From Pseudomonas sputi (GTDB lineage Bacteria > Pseudomonadota > Gammaproteobacteria > Pseudomonadales > Pseudomonadaceae), in contig NZ_BQHI01000040.1 of the NCBI RefSeq assembly GCF_021603585.1, positions 1 through 38,713 on the forward strand: a DNA stretch of 38,713 bases, in the 5' to 3' direction. Positions within the stretch are counted from its first letter, which is position 1. Each line of letters begins with the position of its first letter. Made by a program: the position numbers and the translations under genes. The notes beneath the pieces are model-generated. The model was not told the origin of the DNA. It saw only the letters and a list, made by a program, of their open reading frames with translations, and did no database searches. Positions 9,391 through 17,963 of this stretch are shown here, one piece after another.

Positions 9391-11547
9391 GTGGAATCAG
9401 AAGTCAGTCGAGTTCATCTCAGTCATGATCCACGCGCGTTGCACGACGATCCGTTACTGGATGGTCTGCTCGCTCTTTGCATGCTCCACCAGAAACCTGC
9501 CAGCGCGGCGATGCTGACCACCGGCCTGCCGCTGCCCAAACAACGCCTGAGTGTCGAGCTGCTGCCCCGTGCGGCGGCGCGCGCCGGGCTGCAAGGGCGG
9601 GTGCTGCAGCGCAAGCTCGAAGAAATTCCGGCGATTGCCATGCCGGCGCTGCTGCTGCTCAAGGATGGCCGCAGTGCGGTCCTGCTCGGCTGGCAGGGCG
9701 AGAACGAAGCACGGGTGCTGCTCAGCGAAACCGACGGCGGCGAATCCCTGGTCAGCCGCGAGTTGCTGGCCGACGACTACACCGGCAAAGTGTTCTTCGC
9801 TCAGCCCCAGCACAAATTCGACGTCAACCACGGCACGCTGATCCCGCGTGCGCGCTCGTGGTTTCGCGACACCCTCAAGCGTTCGCGCTGGCTGTATGCC
9901 GATGCGATCGCCGCCAGTTTCCTGATCAACATCATCGCCATGGCCGCGCCGCTGTTCGTGATGAACGTCTACGACCGCGTGGTGCCGAACCAGGCCGAAG
10001 CGACCCTGTGGGTGCTCGCGCTGGGCATCACCGGCGCCTACCTGTTCGACCTGATCCTCAAGAGTCTGCGCAGCCTGTGCCTGGATCTGGCCGGCAAGAA
10101 AACCGACCTGATCATCTCCGCCACGCTGTTCGAACGCATCGTCGGCATGGCCATGAAATACCGCCCGGCACGGGTCGGCAGCTTTGCCCAGAACATCCAC
10201 GAGTTCCAGAGCCTGCGCGACTTCCTCGCCTCGCTGACCCTGACCAGCCTGATCGACCTGCCGTTCACCCTCCTGATCTTCATTGTCATCGCGATACTCG
10301 GCGGGCATCTGGTGTGGATTCCGGTGCTGGCCTTTCCTATTGCGCTGCTGATCGGCTATGCGTTGCAGAAGCCGTTGGTGGCGACCATGGAGCGCACCAT
10401 GGCGCTGGGCGCCGAGCGTCAGTCGAGCCTGATCGAAACCCTCGCCGGCCTCGACGCGGTGAAGGTCAACAACGCCGAAAGTGAACGCCAGTATCAGTGG
10501 GAGCAGACCATCGGCACCCTCAGCCGCCTCGAGTTGCGGGTGAAAATGCTCTCCGGCCTGGCGATGAACATCACCCTGCTGATCCAGCAACTGGCCGGGG
10601 TGATCATGATCGTCTTCGGCGTGTACCAGATCATCGCCGGCAACCTGAGCATGGGCGGCCTGATCGCCTGCTACATGCTCAGTGGCCGCGCCCTCAGCCC
10701 GCTGGCGTCGCTGTCCGGTCTGTTGACCCGTTACCAGCAGGCGCGGGTGACCATGACTTCGGTCGACCAGATGATGGAGTTGCCTCAGGAGCGCAATTTC
10801 GAAGAGCGCCCGCTGAGCCGCAAGGTCCTGCAAGGCGCCATCGAATGCCGCCAGCTCAGCTTCACCTACCCGGAACAACAGAACCCGGCGCTGAAGAACA
10901 TCAACCTGGTAATCCGTCCCGGCGAGAAGATCGGCATCATCGGCCGCAGCGGTTCCGGCAAAAGTTCGCTGGCGAAATTGCTGGTCGGCCTCTATCAGCC
11001 GGACGACGGCGCGTTGCTGGTGGACGGTGTCGATATCCGCCAGATCGACGTCAGCGAGCTGCGCTACAACATCGGCTATGTGCCGCAGGATATCCAACTG
11101 CTGGCCGGCACCCTGCGCGACAACCTGATTTCCGGCGCCCGTTACGTCGAGGACGAGCTGGTGCTGCAGGCGGCTGAACTGGCGGGCGTCCACGAATTCG
11201 CCCGCCTGCACCCGCAGGGCTATGAGCTGCAAGTCGGCGAGCGCGGGCAGAACCTGTCCGGCGGTCAGCGCCAGAACGTCGCCCTGGCCCGGGCGCTGTT
11301 GCTCAACCCGCCGATCCTGTTGCTCGACGAACCGACCAGCGCCATGGACAACACCGGCGAAGAACGCCTCAAGCAGCGCCTCGCGGCGGTGGTGGAAAAC
11401 AAGACCGTGGTCCTGGTGACGCACCGGGCATCGCTGCTGTCGCTGGTCGATCGCCTGCTGGTGGTCGACCGTGGGCAGATCCTCGCCGACGGCCCGAAAG
11501 CGGCCGTCATGGAAGCGTTGAAGAAGGGGCAGATCAGTGTTGCTTAA
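9391..11547 (+). CDS. lapB: LapB, type I secretion ABC transporter (ATPase/permease)
   Basis: Inner-membrane ABC exporter that powers adhesin secretion. The 718-residue protein has an N-terminal C39-like domain (about 1-140) without the usual catalytic peptidase motif, so it probably binds substrate and does not cut it. A six-helix transmembrane domain follows (about 150-440), then the nucleotide-binding domain: Walker A GRSGSGKS at 518-525, signature LSGGQ at 622-626 and Walker B ILLLDEPTSAMD. The GTG at 9391 is chosen because AAAGAG (9377-9382) sits at good spacing; a GTG at 9382 is possible and adds three residues. It shares 11 bp with lapC. No truncation or missing ATPase motif is seen. 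Confidence 0.95.
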   Translation: MESEVSRVHLSHDPRALHDDPLLDGLLALCMLHQKPASAAMLTTGLPLPKQRLSVELLPRAAARAGLQGRVLQRKLEEIPAIAMPALLLLKDGRSAVLLGWQGENEARVLLSETDGGESLVSRELLADDYTGKVFFAQPQHKFDVNHGTLIPRARSWFRDTLKRSRWLYADAIAASFLINIIAMAAPLFVMNVYDRVVPNQAEATLWVLALGITGAYLFDLILKSLRSLCLDLAGKKTDLIISATLFERIVGMAMKYRPARVGSFAQNIHEFQSLRDFLASLTLTSLIDLPFTLLIFIVIAILGGHLVWIPVLAFPIALLIGYALQKPLVATMERTMALGAERQSSLIETLAGLDAVKVNNAESERQYQWEQTIGTLSRLELRVKMLSGLAMNITLLIQQLAGVIMIVFGVYQIIAGNLSMGGLIACYMLSGRALSPLASLSGLLTRYQQARVTMTSVDQMMELPQERNFEERPLSRKVLQGAIECRQLSFTYPEQQNPALKNINLVIRPGEKIGIIGRSGSGKSSLAKLLVGLYQPDDGALLVDGVDIRQIDVSELRYNIGYVPQDIQLLAGTLRDNLISGARYVEDELVLQAAELAGVHEFARLHPQGYELQVGERGQNLSGGQRQNVALARALLLNPPILLLDEPTSAMDNTGEERLKQRLAAVVENKTVVLVTHRASLLSLVDRLLVVDRGQILADGPKAAVMEALKKGQISVA

Positions 11548-12904
11548 GTCGGGTTTCAAGGATTCGATCCGCCGCTACTTCAAAGGCTCGGCCTCGCTGC
11601 AGGGCCAGCCGCTGCCGGAGGTCAACAAGGCCTTGATCGAGGACGCGCCGCGTGTGGTGCGACTGACGATCTGGGCAATCATCGGCTTCTTCGTGTTCCT
11701 GATGCTGTGGGCCAACTTCGCCGTCATCGACGAAGTGACCAAGGGTGACGGCAAGGCGATTCCCTCGTCGAAGATCCAGAAAATCCAGAACCTCGAGGGC
11801 GGGATCGTCTCCGAACTGTTCGTCAAGGAAGGCCAGATCGTCGAGGCCGGCGCACCGCTGGTACGGCTGGATGACACGCGATTCGCGTCCAACGTCGGCG
11901 AAACCGAAGCGGATCGCCTGTCGATGCTGCTGCGGGTCGAGCGCCTGAGCGCCGAGGTCGATGACCGGCCGCTGAATTTCCCCGAGGACGTGCTCAAAGC
12001 CGTGCCGGGTCAGGCCAAGAGTGAAGAATCGTTGTACATCAGCCGTCGTCAGCAACTGCACGACGAAATTGGTGGTTTGCAGGAACAACTGATCCAGCGC
12101 CAGCAAGAGCTGCGCGAGTTCACCTCAAAGCAGGCGCAGTACCGCCAGCAACTCGGCCTGCAACGCCAGGAAATCAACATGTCCGAGCCGCTGGTGGCCC
12201 AGGGCGCGGTGTCGCCGGTGGAAGTGCTGCGACTCAAGCGTGCCGAAGTGGAAACCCGTGGTCAGCTCGACGCCACCACCCTGGCGATCCCGCGCGCTGA
12301 ATCGGCGATCAAGGAAGTCCAACGCAAGATCGACGAGACCCGCGGCAAATTCCGCAGCGAAGCCCTCACTCAGCTGAACGAGGCGCGCACTGACCTGAAC
12401 AAGGCCCAGGCCACCGGCAAGGCCCTGGAAGACCGGGTCAGCCGGACGCTCGTCACCTCGCCGGTGCGGGGTATCGTCAACAAGATGCTGGTCAACACCA
12501 TCGGCGGCGTGATCCAGCCGGGCAGCGACCTGCTGGAAATCGTGCCGCTGGATGACACCCTGCTGGTCGAAGCGAAGATTCGCCCGCAGGACATCGCGTT
12601 CCTGCATCCGGGCCAGGAAGCCACGGTGAAATTCACCGCGTATGACTACACCATCTACGGTGGCCTGAAGGCCAAACTGGAACAGATCGGCGCCGACACC
12701 ATCACCGACGAAGACAAGAAAACCACCTACTACGTGATCAAGCTGCGCACCGAGCGCAGCCATCTCGGCACCGACGAGAAGCCATTGCTGATCATCCCGG
12801 GGATGGTGGCGTCGGTGGACATCATCACCGGCAAGAAGACCGTGCTGAGCTATTTGCTCAAGCCGATCATCCGCGCTCGGGCCGAGGCGTTGCACGAGCG
12901 GTAA
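11537..12904 (+). CDS. lapC: LapC, HlyD-family membrane-fusion protein
   Basis: Periplasmic adaptor joining LapB to LapE. The 455-residue product has a short cytoplasmic tail, one transmembrane segment (LTIWAIIGFFVFLMLWANF, about residues 43-61), a lipoyl-type half motif around LEGGIVSELFVKEGQIVEAG, a long coiled coil (about 120-290, rich in Q, E, R and L), the second lipoyl half (TSPVRGIVNKM) and a C-terminal beta-barrel domain with the HlyD-family sequence VASVDIITGKKTVLSYLLKP. The start is GTG at 11537 inside lapB, preceded by AAGGGG; TTG at 11540 is the alternative. The overlap indicates translational coupling to lapB. A hairpin follows the stop. Confidence 0.94.
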   Translation: MLLKSGFKDSIRRYFKGSASLQGQPLPEVNKALIEDAPRVVRLTIWAIIGFFVFLMLWANFAVIDEVTKGDGKAIPSSKIQKIQNLEGGIVSELFVKEGQIVEAGAPLVRLDDTRFASNVGETEADRLSMLLRVERLSAEVDDRPLNFPEDVLKAVPGQAKSEESLYISRRQQLHDEIGGLQEQLIQRQQELREFTSKQAQYRQQLGLQRQEINMSEPLVAQGAVSPVEVLRLKRAEVETRGQLDATTLAIPRAESAIKEVQRKIDETRGKFRSEALTQLNEARTDLNKAQATGKALEDRVSRTLVTSPVRGIVNKMLVNTIGGVIQPGSDLLEIVPLDDTLLVEAKIRPQDIAFLHPGQEATVKFTAYDYTIYGGLKAKLEQIGADTITDEDKKTTYYVIKLRTERSHLGTDEKPLLIIPGMVASVDIITGKKTVLSYLLKPIIRARAEALHER

Positions 12905-12913
12905 ATCTACACG

Positions 12914-12942
12914 GACGCCTTCGCGGGACTCGCGGAGGCGTC
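12914..12942 (+). terminator. Hairpin after lapC, possible terminator
   Basis: GACGCCT at 12914-12920 pairs with AGGCGTC at 12936-12942, and the enclosed CGCG/CGCG can extend the stem. It lies 10 bp after the lapC stop, where the operon should end. No run of T follows, so it is not a classical intrinsic terminator and may only protect the transcript end. Confidence 0.5.
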
Positions 12943-13191
12943 TGTCGGAACAACACATTCCGTCCAGAAGTGACACAAATGGTCACTCACCATCCAGTCC
13001 ATTCCTAATCAATTGCCATATCGTTATGCGTTAACGGTATTTAATTTCAAATTCTTATAGCTATAAAGTCAGCCTCCTGCGTACCTGCCGACCAATCGGC
13101 GCGCCGCACGACACGAACCCACACGCAATCCAGCGTGAGTTTCTGATCGACGCGCGCGCCCTTGAACGCGCCGTGCGTGGGAGATTGATTG
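12943..13191. promoter_or_regulatory. Upstream region of the dioxygenase/ABC operon with three symmetric sites
   Basis: About 250 bp without a gene. It contains an inverted repeat AGTGAC/GTCACT with a 7-bp spacer (12969-12987), the palindrome CGTTAACG (13029-13036) and the perfect 12-bp palindrome TTATAGCTATAA (13055-13066) in an AT-rich stretch, probably within or next to the promoter. The ribosome site GGGAG lies just before the ATG at 13192. Which regulator binds is unknown. Confidence 0.5.
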
Positions 13192-14088
13192 ATGTCCGCA
13201 GCTACTGCTACCCCAAGCGCCGCGACTGCCGCGCCGCAAACCTTCGAAATCCGCTCGTTCAGCGGTGCCGTCGGCGCCGAAATCATCGGCCTCGATCTGA
13301 CCCGTCCGGTCAACGATGAAGACTTCGCCCGCATTCACCGCGCGCACCTCGATCACCACGTCGTGGTGTTCCGCGACCAACGCATCACCCCGCAACAGCA
13401 GATCGATTTCAGCCGCCGCTTCGGCCCGTTGCAGATCCACGTGCTCAAGCAGTTTTTGCTGGCCGATCACCCGGAAATCCTCATCGTTTCCAACATCGTC
13501 GAGAACGGCCAGAACATCGGCCTCGGTGATGCCGGCAAATTCTGGCACTCGGATCTCTCCTATAAAGAGCTGCCGAGCCTCGGCTCGATGTTGCACGCCC
13601 AGGAGCTGCCGTCTGAAGGCGGCGACACCCTGTTCGCCGACATGCACAAGGCCTGGGACAGCCTGCCCGACGCGCTGCGCAAAGCGGTCGAAGGCCGCTC
13701 GGCTGCGCATTCCTACACCGCGCGTTACAGCGAAACCAAATTCGAAGGCAACTGGCGCCCAACCTTGACCCCGGAGCAACTGGCTCAGGTCGCCGAGGTT
13801 GTGCACCCGGTGGTCCGCACTCATCCGGAAAACGGCCGCAAGGCGTTGTTCGTCAGCGAAGGCTTCACCACCCGCATCGTCGGCCTGCCGGAGGACGAGA
13901 GCAAACAGCTGCTCGACGAGCTCTACGCCCACAGCGTGCTGCCGCAGAACATCTATCGCCATCAATGGCAGCCCCACGATCTGGTGTTCTGGGACAACCG
14001 CTCGCTGATTCACCTTGCCGCCGGTTGCCCTGCGCACCTGCGCCGCAAGCTGTATCGCACCACCATCCAGGGCGACGCGCCTTTCTGA
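13192..14088 (+). CDS. TauD/TfdA-family Fe(II)/2-oxoglutarate-dependent dioxygenase
   Basis: Probably oxidises a sulfonate, sulfate ester or similar small acid, using Fe(II), O2 and 2-oxoglutarate. The 298-residue cytoplasmic protein carries the iron-binding facial triad H119-x-D121 (in FWHSDLSY) and H274 (in NRSLIHLAAG). The basic run LRRKLYRTT near the end fits 2-oxoglutarate binding. The ATG at 13192 has a GGGAG ribosome site; a TTG directly before it is unlikely. It is first in a run with a NitT/TauT-type ABC importer, the usual arrangement for importing and desulfonating organosulfur compounds when sulfate is short. The true substrate cannot be read from sequence: TauD, AtsK and TfdA relatives differ widely, so no gene symbol is given. 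Confidence 0.88.
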   Translation: MSAATATPSAATAAPQTFEIRSFSGAVGAEIIGLDLTRPVNDEDFARIHRAHLDHHVVVFRDQRITPQQQIDFSRRFGPLQIHVLKQFLLADHPEILIVSNIVENGQNIGLGDAGKFWHSDLSYKELPSLGSMLHAQELPSEGGDTLFADMHKAWDSLPDALRKAVEGRSAAHSYTARYSETKFEGNWRPTLTPEQLAQVAEVVHPVVRTHPENGRKALFVSEGFTTRIVGLPEDESKQLLDELYAHSVLPQNIYRHQWQPHDLVFWDNRSLIHLAAGCPAHLRRKLYRTTIQGDAPF

Positions 14089-14106
14089 TTTGCCGGAGAT
14101 CCGAAC

Positions 14107-15132
14107 ATGTCCAAACGTCTTCCATTCGCGCCGCTGGCGGCGGCCATCGGCCTCGGTTTCAGCCTGATCGCCGGCAGCCTGGTGGCACCGACCGTGGCTC
14201 ACGCCGAAGGTGAAATCCGCATCGCCGAACAGTTCGGCATTGTCTATCTGTTGCTCAACGTGGTGCGCGATCAGGGACTGATCGAGAAGTACGGCAAGCA
14301 GGAAGGCCTCGACATCAAGGTCGACTGGACCCAGTTGTCCGGCGGCGCGGCCGTCAACGATGCGCTGCTTTCCGGCTCCATCGACATTGCCGGCGCCGGC
14401 GTCGGGCCGCTGCTGACGATCTGGGATCGCACCCACGGCAAGCAGAACGTCAAGGCCGTGGCCTCGCTCGGCAACTTCCCGTACTACCTGGTCAGCAACA
14501 ATCCCAAGGTTAAAACCATCGCTGACTTCACCGAGAAGGACCGCATTGCGGTGCCGGCGGTGGGCGTTTCGGTGCAGTCGCGTTTCCTGCAATACGCGGC
14601 GGCCAAGCAGTGGGGCGACAAGGAATTCAATCGCCTCGACAAGTACACCATCGCCGTTCCGCACCCGGATGCCACCGCTGCGCTGATTGCCGGCGGCACC
14701 GAGCTGACCGGGCATTTCTCCAACCCGCCGTTCCAGGATCAGGCGCTGGAAAATCCGAACGTGCACGTGGTGCTCAACTCCTATGACGTGCTCGGCCCGA
14801 ACTCGCCGACCGTGCTGTTCGCCACCGAGAAATTCCGCAACGAGAACCCGAAAACCTACAAGGCGTTTGTCGAAGCCCTGACCGAAGCCGCGCAATTTGC
14901 GCAGAACGATAAAGGCGCGGCGGCGGACACTTACATCCGCGTGACCAAGGCCAGGATCGACCGCGCCGCCTTGCTGAAAATCATCGATAACCCGCAGTTC
15001 GAATTCAGCGTCACGCCGAAAAACACCTACCCGCTCGCCGAATTCCTCTACCGCGTCGGCGCGATCAAGAACAAACCCGAATCGTGGAAAGACTATTTCT
15101 TCCAGGACGCCAAACCGCTGCAAGGGAGCTGA
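14107..15132 (+). CDS. ABC transporter substrate-binding protein, NitT/TauT family
   Basis: Periplasmic binding protein that should capture the substrate of the dioxygenase. The 341-residue product has a clear Sec signal peptide (basic start MSKRLPF, hydrophobic core, cut after VAHA at about residue 33). The mature part shows the NMT1/SsuA-like pattern: an early IVYLLLNVVRDQGLIEKYG segment, then GGAAVNDALLSGSIDIAGAGVGPLL, where this family contacts the ligand, and a later hinge region. It lies 18 bp after the dioxygenase and 5 bp before the ATPase gene, so all are probably co-transcribed. Ligand unknown; an aliphatic sulfonate-type compound is the most likely guess. Confidence 0.9.
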   Translation: MSKRLPFAPLAAAIGLGFSLIAGSLVAPTVAHAEGEIRIAEQFGIVYLLLNVVRDQGLIEKYGKQEGLDIKVDWTQLSGGAAVNDALLSGSIDIAGAGVGPLLTIWDRTHGKQNVKAVASLGNFPYYLVSNNPKVKTIADFTEKDRIAVPAVGVSVQSRFLQYAAAKQWGDKEFNRLDKYTIAVPHPDATAALIAGGTELTGHFSNPPFQDQALENPNVHVVLNSYDVLGPNSPTVLFATEKFRNENPKTYKAFVEALTEAAQFAQNDKGAAADTYIRVTKARIDRAALLKIIDNPQFEFSVTPKNTYPLAEFLYRVGAIKNKPESWKDYFFQDAKPLQGS

Positions 15133-15137
15133 TCGAC

Positions 15138-15998
15138 ATGAACGCCCCATTGCAAGGCCACGCGGCCAGCCACCCGATTGCCACCGCGCAAGCGCTGCTG
15201 GCGGTCGATCAGGTCAGCCTCGAATACCGCACGCCGCAGCGCGTTGTGCGTGCTACCCACCAGGTCAGTTTCGAAGTTGATCAACAGGATCGCTTCGTGC
15301 TGCTCGGCCCGTCCGGCTGCGGAAAGTCCACGTTGCTCAAAGCCGTCGCCGGGTTCATCGCGCCGTGCGAGGGCGAGATCCGTCTGCAAGGCCAGCGCGT
15401 CGATGCGCCGGGGCCGGACCGGATCGTGGTGTTTCAGGAGTTCGATCAACTGCCGCCGTGGAAAACCGTCAAACAGAACGTGATGTTTCCGCTGTTGGCC
15501 TCGCGCACCTTGAAGAAAAAAGAAGCCGAAGAGCGTGCGCTGCATTACCTGGAAAAGGTCGGCCTGGCAGCGTTTGCCGATGCCTATCCGCACACCCTGT
15601 CTGGCGGCATGAAAGCGCGGGTGGCGATTGCCCGGGCGCTGGCGATGCAGCCGAAAATCCTGTTGATGGACGAGCCGTTCGCCGCGCTGGATGCCCTGAC
15701 CCGGCGCAAGATGCAGGAGGAATTGCTGCTGCTCTGGGAGGAGGTGCGTTTCACCCTGTTGTTCGTCACCCACTCGATTGAAGAAGCGCTGGTGGTCGGC
15801 AATCGGATCCTGCTGTTGTCCCCGCATCCGGGCCGCGTGAGGGCGGAAGTGCACAGTCATCAATACGATTTGCACAGCCTTGGCAGCGTGGCGTTTCAAG
15901 AGTCGGCAAGGCGCATTCATCGGTTGTTGTTCGATGAAGGGCAGTCGCCGGAAACCGAGCGCGAACTGGATTTCACTGATATCCGCATCGCTTATTGA
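15138..15998 (+). CDS. ABC transporter ATP-binding protein, NitT/TauT (SsuB/TauB-like)
   Basis: ATPase of the importer. In the 286-residue protein Walker A is GPSGCGKST (57-65), the signature is LSGGMKARVAIARAL and Walker B is ILLMDEPFAALDALTR, followed by the switch His in FVTHSIEEAL. The ATG at 15138 starts 5 bp after the binding-protein stop behind GGGAGCTGATCGAC; a frame-compatible start at 15084 would overlap the upstream gene by 49 bp and is rejected. The C-terminal 50 residues after the core domain are longer than a minimal ATPase, as is usual for SsuB/TauB relatives. Confidence 0.92.
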   Translation: MNAPLQGHAASHPIATAQALLAVDQVSLEYRTPQRVVRATHQVSFEVDQQDRFVLLGPSGCGKSTLLKAVAGFIAPCEGEIRLQGQRVDAPGPDRIVVFQEFDQLPPWKTVKQNVMFPLLASRTLKKKEAEERALHYLEKVGLAAFADAYPHTLSGGMKARVAIARALAMQPKILLMDEPFAALDALTRRKMQEELLLLWEEVRFTLLFVTHSIEEALVVGNRILLLSPHPGRVRAEVHSHQYDLHSLGSVAFQESARRIHRLLFDEGQSPETERELDFTDIRIAY

Positions 15999-16018
15999 GC
16001 CGCCTCGAGGATTGCCCG

Positions 16019-16885
16019 ATGAGCCATTCATCATCCGTACGTCAAGAATTCGAAAACGATCTGCAACCGCTGACCAGCGTCCCGGTGGAGCGCGAGTTGC
16101 CGCTGGGCCAGCGTCTGTGGCAACAGGGCTGGCTGCGCAAAAGCGTGATCCTGATTTTGCTCGCAGTGCTCTGGGAGGTTGTGGCCCGGGTGCAGAACAA
16201 CGACCTGCTGTTGCCGAGTTTCTTGCAGACCAGTCACGCGCTGTATGACGGCCTGCTCAGCGGTGAACTGCTGGGCAAGGTGTGGATCTCGCTGGTGGTG
16301 CTGCTCAAGGGCTACCTGATCGGCATCGTCCTGGCCTTCGCCCTGACCACGCTGGCGGTTTCGACGCAGGTTGGTCGGGACTTGCTCGGTACGCTGACCT
16401 CGATGTTCAACCCGCTGCCGGCGATTGCCCTGTTGCCGCTGGCGTTGCTGTGGTTCGGGCTGGGCCAGAACAGCCTGATTTTCGTGCTGGTGCATTCGGT
16501 GCTGTGGGCCCTGGCGCTGAACACCTATGCCGGGTTTCTCGGGGTCTCGGAGACCCTGCGCATGGCCGGGCGCAACTACGGCTTGAAGGGCATGCGTTTC
16601 GTGCTGTTCATCCTGATTCCGGCGGCGCTGCCATCAATCCTCGCCGGGCTGAAAATCGGCTGGGCTTTCGCCTGGCGTACCCTGATCGCCGCCGAACTGG
16701 TGTTCGGCGCCACCAGCGGCAAGGGTGGCCTGGGCTGGTACATCTTCCAGAACCGCAACGAGCTGTACACCGACAAGGTGTTTGCCGGTCTGGCGGTGGT
16801 GATCCTCATCGGTTTGCTGGTGGAGAACCTGGTGTTCGACACACTGGAGCGGGTGACGGTGAAGCGCTGGGGGATGCAGCGCTGA
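16019..16885 (+). CDS. ABC transporter permease, NitT/TauT (SsuC/TauC-like)
   Basis: Inner-membrane channel of the same importer. The 288-residue product has a cytoplasmic N-terminus of about 45 residues, then about six hydrophobic segments (for example SVILILLAVLWEVVARV and GYLIGIVLAFALTTLAVS). The coupling-helix loop that docks on the ATPase is in AGRNYGLKGMRFVLFILIP. The start at 16019 is 20 bp after the ATPase stop and has GAGG upstream; the in-frame start at 15995 overlaps the ATPase gene. It completes the set dioxygenase, binding protein, ATPase, permease. Confidence 0.9.
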   Translation: MSHSSSVRQEFENDLQPLTSVPVERELPLGQRLWQQGWLRKSVILILLAVLWEVVARVQNNDLLLPSFLQTSHALYDGLLSGELLGKVWISLVVLLKGYLIGIVLAFALTTLAVSTQVGRDLLGTLTSMFNPLPAIALLPLALLWFGLGQNSLIFVLVHSVLWALALNTYAGFLGVSETLRMAGRNYGLKGMRFVLFILIPAALPSILAGLKIGWAFAWRTLIAAELVFGATSGKGGLGWYIFQNRNELYTDKVFAGLAVVILIGLLVENLVFDTLERVTVKRWGMQR

Positions 16886-16943
16886 TTTTCTGATCTGCTA
16901 GCATTGCGTGCGAATCAATCCTGATCGGTCACGAGTGCTCAGC

Positions 16944-17861
16944 ATGCAACTCCCGGACATGAACCTGTTGGTCGCCCTCGACGCCTTGCTCGACGAGGGC
17001 AGCGTGGTCGGCGCCGCACGGCGGATGAACCTCAGTTCGGCGGCCATGAGCCGCACGCTGACGCGGATTCGCGAAGCCATTGGCGATCCGATTCTGGTGC
17101 GTGCCGGCCGGGGACTGGTGCCGACGCCCAAGGCCCTGGCGCTGCGCGAGCAGGTGCGGGATGTGGTCGAGCAGGCGGCGCTGCTGTTTCGCTCGGCGGA
17201 TGCCGTGGAACTGGGCACATTGCGCCGGCGCTTCAGTATTCGCGCCAACGATTTTTTCGTCGGCGTGTACGGCGGCAAGCTGTTCGACACCCTCGATCAA
17301 CAAGCGCCGCACTGCGAACTGCGCTTCGTCCCCGAGGGTGACGGCGACGATGAGGCGCTGCGCGAGGGACGGATTGATCTGAGCGTGAGCAACACCCGGC
17401 CGGTGACGCCGGAAGTCAAAGTGCAGAACCTGTTTTCCACCCACTTTGTCGGTCTGGTGCGCGAGGATCATCCGCTGCTGGATGGCGAGATCACCGCCGA
17501 GCGCTATGCCGGTTTTTCCCACATCAGCATGTCCCGCCGGGGCATCGCCCGTGGCCCCATCGACACCGCGCTGAATGCCCTGGGCCTGGAACGGCGAGTG
17601 GCGGTGATTGCGCCGAGTTTCCATGCGGCGATGTTCGCCCTGCCGGACTCTGACCTGATTCTGCCGGTGCCCAAGGAAGCGTTGCTCAGCGTGCGGCGGC
17701 TGGGCTTGAAGCTGCGCTCGTTCAACCTGCCGGTCCCGTTGCCGATGCTGATGCTGACCCAGGCCTGGCACCCGCGTTTCGACAAGGATCCGGCCCACCG
17801 CTGGCTGCGCGAAACCCTCAAGACCTGCTGCGACGAAACCTGGCTGGCGGCGCAACCCTGA
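16944..17861 (+). CDS. LysR-family transcriptional regulator
   Basis: 305-residue DNA-binding regulator. The N-terminal winged helix-turn-helix (about 1-63) contains LLDEGSVVGAARRMNLSSAAMSRTLTRIREAIGDPILVR, a typical LysR recognition region; the following 220 residues form the periplasmic-binding-like effector domain. ATG 16944 gives the standard LysR N-terminus; a start at 16908 would add 12 residues and is less likely. It lies on the same strand between the importer (58 bp after it) and the efflux operon (102 bp before it) and could regulate either. It is not divergent from a target, so the sequence does not settle the assignment. Confidence 0.9.
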   Translation: MQLPDMNLLVALDALLDEGSVVGAARRMNLSSAAMSRTLTRIREAIGDPILVRAGRGLVPTPKALALREQVRDVVEQAALLFRSADAVELGTLRRRFSIRANDFFVGVYGGKLFDTLDQQAPHCELRFVPEGDGDDEALREGRIDLSVSNTRPVTPEVKVQNLFSTHFVGLVREDHPLLDGEITAERYAGFSHISMSRRGIARGPIDTALNALGLERRVAVIAPSFHAAMFALPDSDLILPVPKEALLSVRRLGLKLRSFNLPVPLPMLMLTQAWHPRFDKDPAHRWLRETLKTCCDETWLAAQP

Positions 17862-17963
17862 GGATTGCGTCTGGTGCAACTATAAGCTGCCAACAAGTCA
17901 ATTTTCGTCATTCGTAAGCCTGACTAAGATGCTCCGGTATTGTTCCCTCCGGAGTTTGCTTGC

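Noticed and set aside
9454-11559. 701-codon minus-strand frame opposite lapB
   Set aside because: Gln/His/Arg-rich shadow of a gene with full ABC-exporter motifs on the plus strand.
13069-15150. 693-codon minus-strand frame opposite the dioxygenase and binding-protein genes
   Set aside because: It spans two well-supported plus-strand genes and their gap; no recognisable protein features.
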